Part shown: piece by piece, positions 8,738-18,053 of the stretch
How positions within the stretch are numbered: position 1 is the first letter of the stretch
Layout: each line of letters opens with the position of its first letter
Origin: Bacteroidota bacterium
Lineage (GTDB): Bacteria > Bacteroidota > Bacteroidia > Bacteroidales > P3
NCBI GenBank assembly: GCA_023415495.1
Contig: JAEZKK010000007.1
Location: 62,001-126,000, forward strand
DNA: 64,000 nt
Direction: 5' to 3'
Position numbers and translations under genes: made by a program
The notes under the pieces: model-generated
What the model saw: only the letters and a program-made list of their open reading frames with translations
Told to the model about the DNA's origin: nothing
The model's database searches: none

Positions 8738-8941
8738 ATGAAAATCAAATTAAATAATAAGGATAAGATATTACCAGATAATATATCATTAGAGAAATTA
8801 GTTTCAATTCTTGGGTATAACGACAGCTCTTCTTTTGCAATAGCACTTAACGAAGATGTTATTTCTAAGGATGAATGGAAAGAAACAAAGCTTAACGAGG
8901 GAGATAATGTATTAATAATTCAAGCAACATGTGGAGGTTAA
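8738..8941 (+). CDS. thiS: Sulfur carrier protein ThiS
   Basis: A 67-residue ubiquitin-like carrier ending in the required Gly-Gly (QATCGG, 62-67). The terminal glycine is adenylated by a ThiF-type enzyme and converted to the thiocarboxylate that ThiG uses as sulfur source. The last 13 bases overlap the start of the next gene, suggesting coupled translation. Confidence 0.95.
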   Translation: MKIKLNNKDKILPDNISLEKLVSILGYNDSSSFAIALNEDVISKDEWKETKLNEGDNVLIIQATCGG

Positions 8942-9465
8942 TAGGCATTACGCCAGAAAGTTTAGTTGCAAATGAACATTCCAGAATAATTGAATTCTTA
9001 AATGGTCAAATTGATTATTTCCATATTAGGAAACCTCAATTTTCGGAAGAAGAAATGATAGAGTATATTAAGAAATTTCCAATAGAAATAAGAGAAAAAC
9101 TAAGCCTTCATGATTATCATAATCTTGCTTTTGAATTTGGAATTGGAGGGATTCATTTAAATTCAAGAAATAGGGTTATGAATAGAGATTTTATCAAAAA
9201 AAGGATTTCTTGTTCTTGTCATAGTCTTGATGAAATAAAAAATAAAATAAAGTTTTGCGATTATCTTTTCCTAAGTCCTATTTATAATAGTATTAGTAAA
9301 AAAGGGCATAAAAGCCAATTTGAAATCCAAGATTTAAAGAAATCTAATCTTATAAATGATAAAATAATTGCATTGGGAGGCGTTACCATTGAGAAGTTTG
9401 AAGAATTAAAAGAAATTGGGTTTGGAGGAGCAGCAATGCTCGGTAAACTATGGAAAAATAAATAA
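8929..9465 (+). CDS. TenI/ThiE-like thiamin phosphate synthase homologue
   Basis: A short (178 residues) TIM-barrel protein of the ThiE/TenI family. Visible motifs are GIGGIHLNSRNR (about 72-83), DYLFLSPIYNSISKKGH and IIALGGVTIEKFEELKEIG. A fuller ThiE follows immediately, so this copy is more likely a TenI-like thiazole tautomerase or an accessory synthase; the sequence alone does not decide. The ATG lies inside the end of thiS. The N-terminal phosphate/pyrimidine-binding part is shortened compared with the next gene. Confidence 0.85.
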   Translation: MWRLIGITPESLVANEHSRIIEFLNGQIDYFHIRKPQFSEEEMIEYIKKFPIEIREKLSLHDYHNLAFEFGIGGIHLNSRNRVMNRDFIKKRISCSCHSLDEIKNKIKFCDYLFLSPIYNSISKKGHKSQFEIQDLKKSNLINDKIIALGGVTIEKFEELKEIGFGGAAMLGKLWKNK

Positions 9466-9474
9466 CCACTAACA

Positions 9475-10101
9475 ATGAAATTAGAAAAAGTTCAATTTAT
9501 CACTCATTCAAATTCTAATATAGATTATTTCCAATCAGCAGTTTTAGCTCTTAAAGGAGGGTTGAGATTTATCCAACTTAGGATGAAAGACTCTAATAGA
9601 GAGGAATTAATCTCTACTGGAAAAAGAATTAAAGAGGAATGTGATAAGTATAATTCTCTTTTTATATTAGACGACCATGTGGAATTGGTTAATGAAATTG
9701 GAGCTAATGGAGTGCATCTTGGGAAGGAAGATATGCCAATCAAGGAAGCGAGAAAGATTTTGGGAAAGGATAAGATAATTGGAGGCACAGCAAATAATTT
9801 TGAAGATATAGTTAAACACTATAAAGATGGTGCTGATTACATAGGCTTAGGTCCGCTTCGTTATACTAATACAAAGAAAAAGCTAAGTCCTGTTTTAGGA
9901 TTTGAAGGTTACAGAGAGATTATTGAGAAATGCAAAACCCAAGGTATAGATATTCCTATATACGCAATTGGGGGAATTAGAATAGAGGATTTAGAGGAGC
10001 TAAAACAAATTGGAATATTTGGGATAGCTATTAGCTCATTAATCTTGGAAAGCAAAAATTCGGAAACAACAATAAATGAGATAAATAAAATTATTAAGTA
10101 A
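9475..10101 (+). CDS. thiE: Thiamin phosphate synthase
   Basis: Joins HMP pyrophosphate to the thiazole phosphate to form thiamin phosphate. The 208 residues have normal family length, with FIQLRMKD, ILDDHVELVNEIGANGVHLG, DYIGLGPLRYTNTKKK (the pyrophosphate-binding G-G-P-Y/R-x-T region) and IYAIGGIRIEDLEEL. It begins nine bases after the TenI-like gene and is followed by thiG. Confidence 0.93.
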   Translation: MKLEKVQFITHSNSNIDYFQSAVLALKGGLRFIQLRMKDSNREELISTGKRIKEECDKYNSLFILDDHVELVNEIGANGVHLGKEDMPIKEARKILGKDKIIGGTANNFEDIVKHYKDGADYIGLGPLRYTNTKKKLSPVLGFEGYREIIEKCKTQGIDIPIYAIGGIRIEDLEELKQIGIFGIAISSLILESKNSETTINEINKIIK

Positions 10102-10118
10102 TTTAAAAAACACAATAT

Positions 10119-10889
10119 ATGCAAAAACTAAAAATAGCAGGCAGGGAATTTGATTCAAGACTCTTTTTGGGTACTGGAAAATTTCCTTCAAACCAAATTA
10201 TGGGCGAAGCAATTAAATCGTCCTGTACTCAAATGGTTACTACTGCAATGAAAAGAGTAGATATTGAGCATAGCCATGAGGATGATATGCTTAAATTCAT
10301 TCCTAAAGATATAGTTCTTCTACCTAATACCTCTGGAGTAAGAAATGCAAAAGAAGCTGTGTTTGCAGCAAAGATTGCAAGAGAAGCTCTTGGGACTAAT
10401 TGGTTGAAATTAGAAATTCACCCAGATCCAAAATATCTTCTACCCGACCCTATCGAAACTCTTAAAGCTACTGAAGAATTAGCAAAACTTGGGTTTATAG
10501 TTCTTCCTTATATCCAAGCTGACCCTGTGCTTTGTAAGCTATTAGAAGAAGCTGGAGCTGCAACAGTTATGCCATTAGGTGCTCCAATTGGGACAAACAA
10601 AGGATTAAAAACAAAAGAACTATTAGAGATAATTATAGAACAATCAAATGTTCCTGTAATTATTGATGCTGGTATTGGAGCTCCATCTCATGCAGCAGAG
10701 GCAATGGAAATGGGAGCTGATGCAGTTTTGGTAAACACTGCTATTGCAATTGCAAATAACCCTATTGAAATGGCAAGAGCTTTTGCACTAAGCGTACAGG
10801 CTGGTAGAATGGCTTACGAGGCAGGACTTGGAAAAATATCAAATAGTGCAGAGGCTTCATCCCCACTAACCTCATTTTTAGATTTATAA
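10119..10889 (+). CDS. thiG: Thiazole synthase
   Basis: Forms the thiazole phosphate ring from deoxyxylulose 5-phosphate, dehydroglycine and the ThiS thiocarboxylate. The 256 residues include TTAMKRVD, the Schiff-base lysine Lys97 in TNWLKLEIHPDP, and PVIIDAGIGAPSHAAEAMEMG. It partners with ThiS, ThiH and the ThiF-like protein, all encoded in this operon. Confidence 0.97.
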   Translation: MQKLKIAGREFDSRLFLGTGKFPSNQIMGEAIKSSCTQMVTTAMKRVDIEHSHEDDMLKFIPKDIVLLPNTSGVRNAKEAVFAAKIAREALGTNWLKLEIHPDPKYLLPDPIETLKATEELAKLGFIVLPYIQADPVLCKLLEEAGAATVMPLGAPIGTNKGLKTKELLEIIIEQSNVPVIIDAGIGAPSHAAEAMEMGADAVLVNTAIAIANNPIEMARAFALSVQAGRMAYEAGLGKISNSAEASSPLTSFLDL

Positions 10890-10910
10890 ATTAAACAACA
10901 TTAAAAGAAT

Positions 10911-12602
10911 ATGAATAATAATCATGATATATGCAATGCATTCGATGCATCTGAAAAAGTTTATGCAGAAGGTAAAATCCATCCAATCAAGGTTGGGATG
11001 AGAAAAGTAAGTTTAACAGATACAATTATTGAAGGGAAAGCAATAAAGAATGGAGATGTTCTACTTTACGACACAAGTGGATTCTATACTGACCCTAATA
11101 TTAAGATAGATATTAAAAAAGGTCTTCCTCGTTTTAGAGAGGAGTGGTTAAAGAATAGAAAAGACATAGAAAAACTAACTGAATACACTTCAAAATATAG
11201 CAATCTAAGACTTGAGGATGAGAGTTTAAAAGGACTTCGTTTTGGCATAGACCATCTACCTTATGTTGCTAAAAAAGGAGAAGAAATTACTCAAATGGCA
11301 TTAGCTAAGAAAGGTATAATTACACCAGAAATGGAATATGTTGCTATTCGTGAAAACCAATTAATCGAAGAAAGCGGATTAGAAACCTATATTACTCCAG
11401 AATTTGTAAGAGAAGAGGTTGCATCTGGTAGAGCAGTTATTCCTGCAAACCCTAACCATCCAGAAGCTGAACCAATGATTATTGGTAGTAAGTTTTTGGT
11501 TAAGATAAATACTAATATTGGTAATTCTGCTTTAAGTTCTGATATTGATAAAGAGGTTGAGAAAGCAGTTTGGTCATGTCGTTGGGGAGGAGACACTTTA
11601 ATGGATTTATCTACTGGCTCAAATATTCACGAAACAAGAGAATGGATTATAAGAAATTGTCCTGTTCCAATGGGTACTGTTCCTATTTATCAAGCATTAG
11701 AGAAGGTTAATGGAATGGCTGAAACTCTTACTTGGGAAATATATAAAGATACTTTGATTGAACAATGTGAACAAGGTGTGGATTATTTCACTATTCATGC
11801 TGGTCTTTTGAGGGAACATTTACCTATGGTTGCTAAGCGTTTAACTGGTATTGTTTCAAGAGGTGGCTCTATTATGGCTAAATGGATGAAAGCTAACAAT
11901 CAAGAGAATTTCCTTTATACTCACTTTGAAGATATTTGCAAGATTTTGGCTCAATATGATGTTGCAGTTAGCTTAGGTGATGGTCTTCGTCCTGGTAGTA
12001 TTTATGATGCTAATGATGAGGCTCAGTTTGGAGAATTAGAAGCATTAGGCGAATTAACCAAGATTGCTTGGAGTCATAATGTTCAAGTTATTATTGAAGG
12101 TCCTGGTCATGTTCCTATGCATAAGATTAAAGAGAATATGGAAAAACAAGTTACTGCTTGTCATGGAGCTCCTTTCTATACCTTAGGACCTCTTACAACT
12201 GATATTGCTCCTGGTTATGATCATATAACTTCTGCAATAGGGGCTGCTCAAATTGGCTGGTATGGTACTGCTATGCTTTGTTATGTTACACCTAAAGAAC
12301 ATCTTGGTTTACCTAATAAAGAAGATGTAAGGAATGGTATTATGGCATATAAAATTGCGGCTCATGCTGCTGATATTGCTAAGGGACATCCATCTGCTAT
12401 GGTTAGGGACAATGCTATGAGCAAGGCGAGATTTGAGTTCCGTTGGAAAGACCAGTTTAATCTTTCTATCGACCCTGACCGTGCAAGAGAATACTATGGA
12501 GCTGAAAAGGTTCATGGAACTCCTTTCTGCACAATGTGTGGTCCTAATTTCTGTGCTATGAGGATTTCAAGAGAGGTTTCTGATAAAGGTAAAATTGAGT
12601 AA
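10911..12602 (+). CDS. thiC: HMP-phosphate synthase (ThiC)
   Basis: Radical-SAM rearrangement of aminoimidazole ribotide to HMP phosphate. The 563 residues carry RAVIPANPNHPE, MDLSTGSNIHETR, GLLREHLPMV and the C-terminal iron-sulfur motif FCTMCGPNFC (C-x2-C-x4-C) typical of ThiC. It is unusual among radical-SAM proteins in having the cluster at the end. Its stop overlaps a possible TTG start for thiH. Confidence 0.97.
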   Translation: MNNNHDICNAFDASEKVYAEGKIHPIKVGMRKVSLTDTIIEGKAIKNGDVLLYDTSGFYTDPNIKIDIKKGLPRFREEWLKNRKDIEKLTEYTSKYSNLRLEDESLKGLRFGIDHLPYVAKKGEEITQMALAKKGIITPEMEYVAIRENQLIEESGLETYITPEFVREEVASGRAVIPANPNHPEAEPMIIGSKFLVKINTNIGNSALSSDIDKEVEKAVWSCRWGGDTLMDLSTGSNIHETREWIIRNCPVPMGTVPIYQALEKVNGMAETLTWEIYKDTLIEQCEQGVDYFTIHAGLLREHLPMVAKRLTGIVSRGGSIMAKWMKANNQENFLYTHFEDICKILAQYDVAVSLGDGLRPGSIYDANDEAQFGELEALGELTKIAWSHNVQVIIEGPGHVPMHKIKENMEKQVTACHGAPFYTLGPLTTDIAPGYDHITSAIGAAQIGWYGTAMLCYVTPKEHLGLPNKEDVRNGIMAYKIAAHAADIAKGHPSAMVRDNAMSKARFEFRWKDQFNLSIDPDRAREYYGAEKVHGTPFCTMCGPNFCAMRISREVSDKGKIE

Positions 12603-12603
12603 A

Positions 12604-13716
12604 ATGGAAAGTTTTTATGATACAATAAAAGATTTAGATTGGGAAGAGATTAGAGATAGTATTTATTCAAAAACAAAGCTTGATGTTGAAAAAGCTTTAA
12701 ATGCTAAAAATCCTTCAATTGAAGACTTTAAAGCTTTGGTATCTCCCGCTGCTAAGGATTATTTAGAACCTATGGCAAGAATGAGCAGAGATATTACTCA
12801 AAGACGTTTTGGAAAGATTATTCAATTCTATGTCCCTTTATATCTTTCTAACGAATGTTCTAATCACTGTATTTATTGCGGGTTTAATCATAATAACCCT
12901 ATTGAAAGAAAAACTCTTACTGATGATGAGTTGATAGAAGAGATTAAGGCTATTAAAGCAATGAATATGGATAACGTATTATTGCTTACTGGCGAACATC
13001 CTTCTAATGTTGGGGTTGATTATATAGAAAATGCTGTTAAGCTTTGTAGACCATATTTCTCCACAATTAATCTTGAAGTATTCCCAATGAAAGAGGATGA
13101 ATATGCAAGACTAATACAGGCAGGTATAAATTCGGTATATGTATACCAAGAAACATATCACGAGAAAATGTATAAGCACTATCATCCAAAAGGGATGAAA
13201 AGCAATTATCAATACAGATTAGAAACACCCGAAAGATTAGCAAGAGCAGGAATACACAGAGTAGGTTTTGGGGCATTGATAGGACTCGAAGATTGGAGGG
13301 TAGAAATGGTATTTATGGCAATGCATCTAAGATATATGACCAAGAACTATTGGAGAACTAAATATGCAGTAGCATTCCCGAGAATACGCCCAGCAGAAGG
13401 AGGATATAAACCAAACTTTATAATGAGCGATAAAGAATATGCACAAACTATTTGGGCTTACCGTTTATTTGATAACGATATAGACATATCAATGACAACA
13501 CGTGAAAGCAAAGAATTTAGAAGCAATTTTGTATCACTTGGAATAACCTCAATGAGTGCAGGAAGCAAAACAGAACCAGGAGGATATTCAAAACCAAATA
13601 TAGAATTAGAACAATTTCATATCAATGATAACCGTAGCGAAAAAGAAATGGAAGAAATGGTAAAAAAACAAGGATATGAAGTAATTTATAAGGATTGGGA
13701 TAGAATTTTAAATTAA
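12604..13716 (+). CDS. thiH: 2-iminoacetate synthase (ThiH)
   Basis: Radical-SAM enzyme that cleaves tyrosine to give dehydroglycine for ThiG, the oxygen-independent alternative to glycine oxidase ThiO. The cluster motif is ECSNHCIYC (C-x3-C-x2-C), followed by GFNHNN. MTTRES and GITSMSAGSKTEPGGYS are typical. ATG 12604 is chosen (370 residues); an in-frame TTG at 12595 inside thiC would add three residues. No thiO is seen in the operon, in keeping with anaerobic life. Confidence 0.95.
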   Translation: MESFYDTIKDLDWEEIRDSIYSKTKLDVEKALNAKNPSIEDFKALVSPAAKDYLEPMARMSRDITQRRFGKIIQFYVPLYLSNECSNHCIYCGFNHNNPIERKTLTDDELIEEIKAIKAMNMDNVLLLTGEHPSNVGVDYIENAVKLCRPYFSTINLEVFPMKEDEYARLIQAGINSVYVYQETYHEKMYKHYHPKGMKSNYQYRLETPERLARAGIHRVGFGALIGLEDWRVEMVFMAMHLRYMTKNYWRTKYAVAFPRIRPAEGGYKPNFIMSDKEYAQTIWAYRLFDNDIDISMTTRESKEFRSNFVSLGITSMSAGSKTEPGGYSKPNIELEQFHINDNRSEKEMEEMVKKQGYEVIYKDWDRILN

Positions 13717-13765
13717 TTGTAAATTGTAATTTTTAAATTGTAAATTAATACCATTCCAACAGTAC

Positions 13766-13790
13766 GGGCAGGGTTCGCCTCTGCCCTTAT
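13766..13790 (+). terminator. Hairpin between thiH and the thiF-like gene
   Basis: GGGCAG (13766-13771) and CTGCCC (13781-13786) enclose a nine-base loop, followed by TTATAT. It could be a weak terminator or a processing site; the short G+C-rich palindrome also looks like a scattered repeat. The thiF-like gene begins 26 bases after it and so may be partly uncoupled from the operon. Confidence 0.4.
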
Positions 13791-13811
13791 ATATAATAGA
13801 ATAAAAAAAGA

Positions 13812-14585
13812 ATGCTTACACAAGAAGAAATAGAAAGATATAATAGGCAGATTATTTTGCCTGATTTTGGTATTGAGGCTCAGGAGAAATTAAAAAATGC
13901 TTCGGTTTTGATTATTGGTGTAGGGGGATTGGGTTCTGTTAGCTCTACTTATATTGTTGCTTCTGGTGTTGGTAAGCTTGGACTTGTGGATATTGATACT
14001 GTTTCTGTTTCTAATCTCCAACGTCAGGTGCTATATCGAGAAGATGAATTGGGATTATCTAAGACAGAAAAAGCAAAGGAAACCCTAAGTAGATTAAATT
14101 CAAATGTTGAGATAAAGACCTACCCTTGTTTCTTAAATGAAGAAAATGCAATATCTATAATTAAAAACTATGATGTAATAATTGATGGAACGGATAATTT
14201 CAAGACAAGATATTTAATTAATGATGTTTGTGTTGGATTAGGAAAACCATATATTTATGCATCAATTGGAAATTATAATGGCAGTGTATCGGTTTTTAAT
14301 CTAAATGAAAACTCATGCAATTACAGAGACCTATTCCCAGATTATAATACCCTTAAAAACAAAGAAAACACAAATAAAGGAGTAATGGGTGTATTACCCT
14401 CAATTGCAGCATCAATACAAACCAATGAAGCTATAAAGATAATAACAAATACTGGAGATATTTTAAATAATAAAATCCTAAGTTTCAATATTCTTAATAA
14501 TGAATTCAACACTTTGAAATTAAAACCAAACCCAGTTAGAAGAGAGGAAAGCGTTTGTAGATTTTTGGGGTTGAGGGAGAATTAA
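13812..14585 (+). CDS. thiF: ThiF/MoeB/HesA-family adenylyltransferase
   Basis: Activates the C-terminal glycine of a ubiquitin-like sulfur carrier by adenylation, here most likely ThiS. The 257 residues show the ATP site IIGVGGLGSVSS (34-45), the arginine-bearing SNLQRQVLY, and IDGTDNFKTRYLIND. Most relatives hold a zinc with two CxxC pairs. Here the first is CNYRD (the second Cys is Asp) and the C-terminal pair is reduced to one Cys (EESVCRF), so the zinc site looks lost. Assignment as ThiF rather than MoeB comes from the operon context. Confidence 0.85.
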   Translation: MLTQEEIERYNRQIILPDFGIEAQEKLKNASVLIIGVGGLGSVSSTYIVASGVGKLGLVDIDTVSVSNLQRQVLYREDELGLSKTEKAKETLSRLNSNVEIKTYPCFLNEENAISIIKNYDVIIDGTDNFKTRYLINDVCVGLGKPYIYASIGNYNGSVSVFNLNENSCNYRDLFPDYNTLKNKENTNKGVMGVLPSIAASIQTNEAIKIITNTGDILNNKILSFNILNNEFNTLKLKPNPVRREESVCRFLGLREN

Positions 14586-14586
14586 A

Positions 14587-16632
14587 TTATTTCTTTTTTC
14601 TAAGGAGTATATAGGTTTCAAAGCCTATTGAGGCTAATAGGAGGATAAATATTATCGGGAATAGGATATTATTATTTTTAGTCTTTTCGATAAAGCTTGA
14701 AATCAATTGATTTTTAGTATCCAATACCTTGAAATTAGTTTTCATAGGTTTAAGTTTATCCTTTAACTGCGTATTACTTAAAAACCTCATCTCCGACTCC
14801 CTCCTATCGTAATTAAAAGATACTCCAGTTATTAATTCCTCCTTATTATAAATATTATAATTCCCAGATTTAAGGGGAGTATTGATTGGATTAATCATTA
14901 TCCTATTATTAGCCTTGGTAATTTGTGGAATTACACTAACCTTATTATCCAAGGACTTAATATGCAAAACTTCCAAATTAGTAGAGTTTACTGAGCTTGT
15001 GATATCTATATTATTATCTCCTGAGAGGAAATAAAAGGTTTGAGGTATTTTCTGACTAAAGAGAGCCATATTCCAAAGAGTTGGTACAAATAGAGCTTGA
15101 GAAACGAAATTAGTATTATCTGAGCTTAGATTAGAAGTAAAAATATAAACCTTTGAATCCTTATCTTGACTAAGGCTTAGGAAACTCTCCTTATTTTCAA
15201 ATTCAAATAATACTTGATTGGAAAGGGTTTTAGCTTGGCTTAGACTAAAATATCTCTTAGAAACAGGCTTTTCCATATCCTTTTCCTTAGAGGTAAATAC
15301 ATCCTTGAAGAGACTATTATTATCATCAATTATTATAACCCTATTTTCTCTTTCGTTTAGCTTAGAATAATAAGGCAAGGACATTTCTCTCATAGCATTA
15401 GAAAAAGAGTTTAAATCTAATTGATTATCTGGTATAATTATCATATCTCCATTATTTTGCCTAAAATTCTTTAGCTCCGAAACCAAACCAGAAGGAAGAG
15501 TTCTTAGGGAATTAAGGATAATAAGAGAGTATTTATTAAACTCTGAAAAATCAATACTCTTATCATTTATATTTACAAGATTAAGCTCTGGAGTATTAGA
15601 AAATAGCTTTTGGATAAATGGATTAGGTGATTGAGAATTTACAGATAGGATATTTATGCTTTCTTTTGTATGTATGGTAAAGAAGAAATCATCATCGAAA
15701 CTAATTGGATTATCTAAGATGCTAATCCTCCCATGAATTATTCCCCTACTCTCTAAAGGGAAGCTCATCTCAATGACCTCGCTTTGGTTTGAAGGAATAT
15801 CCACACTTGCAATAGAGATTTGTTTATCGTTAAGATATAGCTTTAAACCTACTTTTTCTGCATCATTCTCCGAGGAGTTCTTTACTTTTATATTAATGGT
15901 TACATTATTGGATAAAGAAAATATAGGAGAAGCAAAAGATATTGAATCTATATATAGATTATCTAAATTATTTACCTCTATTGGGACAAAATTAGTTAGA
16001 ACTGTGCTATCCATTGGGAAATTCTCCACATCAAATCCAGGAGATTGGAAATCGGAGATAAAATATAGTAAACGATTTGTTTGTTTAGTATTTAGAAGAG
16101 AAAATGCCTTTTGAAGAGAAGAAGAGTTTGAAGAAGAAACAGAAGATATTTCAACCTCATTTACTAATTCTACAAAGCGTTTCTTATCAACAAAGGATTG
16201 ATGTTTACCAAGAAGCTCTGTTGTTAATAACATAAAAGAATCCTCATTCCCATAAGCATCAATTATCTCTTTAGCCCTTTGTTTTGCTTGGTCAAGAGCA
16301 GAACCCTGGGAAGAATTATTTTGCATAGAAAAACTATTATCAATAAAAACAACAACTGAATTCTTTGCTTTAGATAATAGATTTGAATCTTGTTTTTGAA
16401 TATATGGGTAAGAGAATAATAATACTAAAAACAGAATGCTGAGTATACGAGATAATAATAGAAGTAAATTCCTTACCTTCTTCTGCTTTTTAGTTTCTAA
16501 TAATACTTGTTTTAAGTATTTTATACTCGAAAACTCAAGTTTCTTATACCTTCTAAAATTAAAGAGATGAATAATAATAGGTATGGATATAGCCAATAGA
16601 CCAAAGAGGAAAAGAGGATTTAAAAACTGCAT
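14587..16632 (-). CDS. BatA-type membrane protein with von Willebrand A domain
   Basis: A 681-residue inner-membrane protein. The N-terminal segment (MQFLNPLFLFGLLAISIP, then IHLFNFRRYKKLEFSS) is the BatA N-terminal domain, with transmembrane helices near 5-23, 56-77 and 656-676. A von Willebrand A domain begins with the metal site DNSFS (D98, S100, S102). The middle is a long periplasmic region. Related Bat proteins of Bacteroidota are linked to aerotolerance or envelope stress, but the function of this orphan form, away from a batABCDE cluster, is unknown. Its stop lies two bases from the convergent thiF stop. Confidence 0.85.
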   Translation of the reverse strand: MQFLNPLFLFGLLAISIPIIIHLFNFRRYKKLEFSSIKYLKQVLLETKKQKKVRNLLLLLSRILSILFLVLLFSYPYIQKQDSNLLSKAKNSVVVFIDNSFSMQNNSSQGSALDQAKQRAKEIIDAYGNEDSFMLLTTELLGKHQSFVDKKRFVELVNEVEISSVSSSNSSSLQKAFSLLNTKQTNRLLYFISDFQSPGFDVENFPMDSTVLTNFVPIEVNNLDNLYIDSISFASPIFSLSNNVTINIKVKNSSENDAEKVGLKLYLNDKQISIASVDIPSNQSEVIEMSFPLESRGIIHGRISILDNPISFDDDFFFTIHTKESINILSVNSQSPNPFIQKLFSNTPELNLVNINDKSIDFSEFNKYSLIILNSLRTLPSGLVSELKNFRQNNGDMIIIPDNQLDLNSFSNAMREMSLPYYSKLNERENRVIIIDDNNSLFKDVFTSKEKDMEKPVSKRYFSLSQAKTLSNQVLFEFENKESFLSLSQDKDSKVYIFTSNLSSDNTNFVSQALFVPTLWNMALFSQKIPQTFYFLSGDNNIDITSSVNSTNLEVLHIKSLDNKVSVIPQITKANNRIMINPINTPLKSGNYNIYNKEELITGVSFNYDRRESEMRFLSNTQLKDKLKPMKTNFKVLDTKNQLISSFIEKTKNNNILFPIIFILLLASIGFETYILLRKKK

Positions 16633-16707
16633 TATCTTATTATCAATTTTGTTATTAGAGTTGCGAAGTTACGAATTTTTGATATAAGAATATCCAAAAA
16701 AAATAAT

Positions 16708-16715
16708 TATCTTTG
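16708..16715 (+). promoter_or_regulatory. -7 element upstream of pepE
   Basis: TATCTTTG followed by CC, 58 bases before the pepE ATG. It matches the Bacteroidota -7 consensus; no -33 box at standard spacing. Confidence 0.4.
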
Positions 16716-16773
16716 CCCTTTGAAACCTTAGAAATAGATTTCAATAATTATAAACATAAAAAAAACAACTATC

Positions 16774-17493
16774 ATGAAGAGAAACCTTTTGTTAATTAGT
16801 AATTCCACAAACCCAGGTGAGGAGTATTTAGGATGGCCAAGAGATATTATTAAAGCTTTTTGCGAAAGACAGGGAGTTAAGGAAGTTTTGTTTATCCCTT
16901 ACGCTGGAGTATCGATGGGTTATGATAAATATGAGGAAAGAGTTAAAGGAGTTTTTGCAACCCTTGGATTAGAACTTAAGAGTATTCATAGATTTGATAA
17001 TGCAGAAAAGGCAGTTAGCGAAGCAAAATGTATTGCAGTTGGAGGAGGAAACACCTTCCATTTAGTAGCTGAGCTTTATAATAATAATATTATGGACAAG
17101 ATTGCTCAAAGGGCAATGCAAGGAATGCCATATATGGGATGGAGTGCTGGAAGCAATATTGCAGGACCAACTCTTAAGACTACTAACGATATGCCAATAA
17201 TCGAGCCTAAGAGTTTCGATTGTATGAATATTGTTCCTTTCCAAATCAATCCACACTATACTGATTATTTCGACCCAAAACATGGTGGAGAAACAAGAGA
17301 TGACCGTTTAAGTGAGTTTCAAGTTCTAAATCCTAATATGTATATTGCAGGTATTCGTGAAGCTACTGCTCTTTTATTAGAGAATAATCATCTAAGCCTT
17401 ATAGGTAGAGATAATAAGATGAAGGTATTTAAAGGGAATCAAACACCTATTGAATATTCATTGAATGACGATATTAATTTCTTGATGAAATAA
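16774..17493 (+). CDS. pepE: Dipeptidase E
   Basis: Cytoplasmic serine peptidase of family S51 that cleaves aspartyl dipeptides. The 239 residues include LLLISNST, GGGNTFHLV (90-98) and the nucleophile Ser124 in MGWSAGSN, followed by NPHYTDY, which supplies the family histidine. It is followed 13 bases later by the YrdC/Sua5 gene, likely in one transcript. Confidence 0.93.
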   Translation: MKRNLLLISNSTNPGEEYLGWPRDIIKAFCERQGVKEVLFIPYAGVSMGYDKYEERVKGVFATLGLELKSIHRFDNAEKAVSEAKCIAVGGGNTFHLVAELYNNNIMDKIAQRAMQGMPYMGWSAGSNIAGPTLKTTNDMPIIEPKSFDCMNIVPFQINPHYTDYFDPKHGGETRDDRLSEFQVLNPNMYIAGIREATALLLENNHLSLIGRDNKMKVFKGNQTPIEYSLNDDINFLMK

Positions 17494-17506
17494 AAGAATA
17501 TATTAG

Positions 17507-18052
17507 GTGAAGGAAGTAGAAATATTAGAAAAAGGAGGAATTATCCTCTATCCTACCGACACTATTTGGGGTTTGGGTTGCGAGGCTACCCAGCCCCTTG
17601 CTATTAAAAGAATAATTGAATTAAAGGGTAGAGATGAGACCAAGAATCTACTACTACTTGTAAAGGATATAGAAATGCTTAGCCAATATGTAGAGTATAT
17701 TCCTGACCCAGCATTAGAATTAATCCAAACAACAGAAAATCCTCTTACTATTATTTACCCTAAGGCAAAAAATCTTCCAATAGAATTTCTTTCCAATAAT
17801 AAATCTATTGGTATTCGTATAGCAAACCATCCATATTGTAATGAATTAATCTCAAAACTAAATAAACCCCTTGTATCTACTTCTGCAAATATATCCGGCA
17901 ATCCAAGTCCTAAGAATTTTGAATCAATAGATATTAGAATAAAACAAGGAGTAGATTATATTGCAGACAGAAAATACGATACAAGCAATAAAAACACATC
18001 TTCAAGAATTGTTTTAATAAAAGAAGATGGAAGTATTGTAAATATTAGATAG
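17507..18052 (+). CDS. Threonylcarbamoyl-AMP synthase (YrdC/Sua5 family)
   Basis: Makes threonylcarbamoyl-adenylate for the t6A modification of tRNAs reading ANN codons. The 181-residue YrdC-domain protein has GGIILYPTDTIWGLGCEA near the start, LTIIYPKA, IGIRIANH and LVSTSANISGNPSP. The start is GTG 17507; no better ATG exists. It lacks the extra Sua5 domain. YciO-type paralogues look similar, so the exact role is probable rather than certain. Confidence 0.88.
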   Translation: MKEVEILEKGGIILYPTDTIWGLGCEATQPLAIKRIIELKGRDETKNLLLLVKDIEMLSQYVEYIPDPALELIQTTENPLTIIYPKAKNLPIEFLSNNKSIGIRIANHPYCNELISKLNKPLVSTSANISGNPSPKNFESIDIRIKQGVDYIADRKYDTSNKNTSSRIVLIKEDGSIVNIR

Positions 18053-18053
18053 T

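Noticed and set aside
12595..12603. TTG start for thiH inside thiC
   Set aside because: An ATG three codons later, just after the thiC stop, is the simpler start and fits the family N-terminus.
13766..13786. Second riboswitch or leader before the thiF-like gene
   Set aside because: Only a short G+C hairpin is present; no TPP-aptamer core (CTGAGA, ACCTG) is found.
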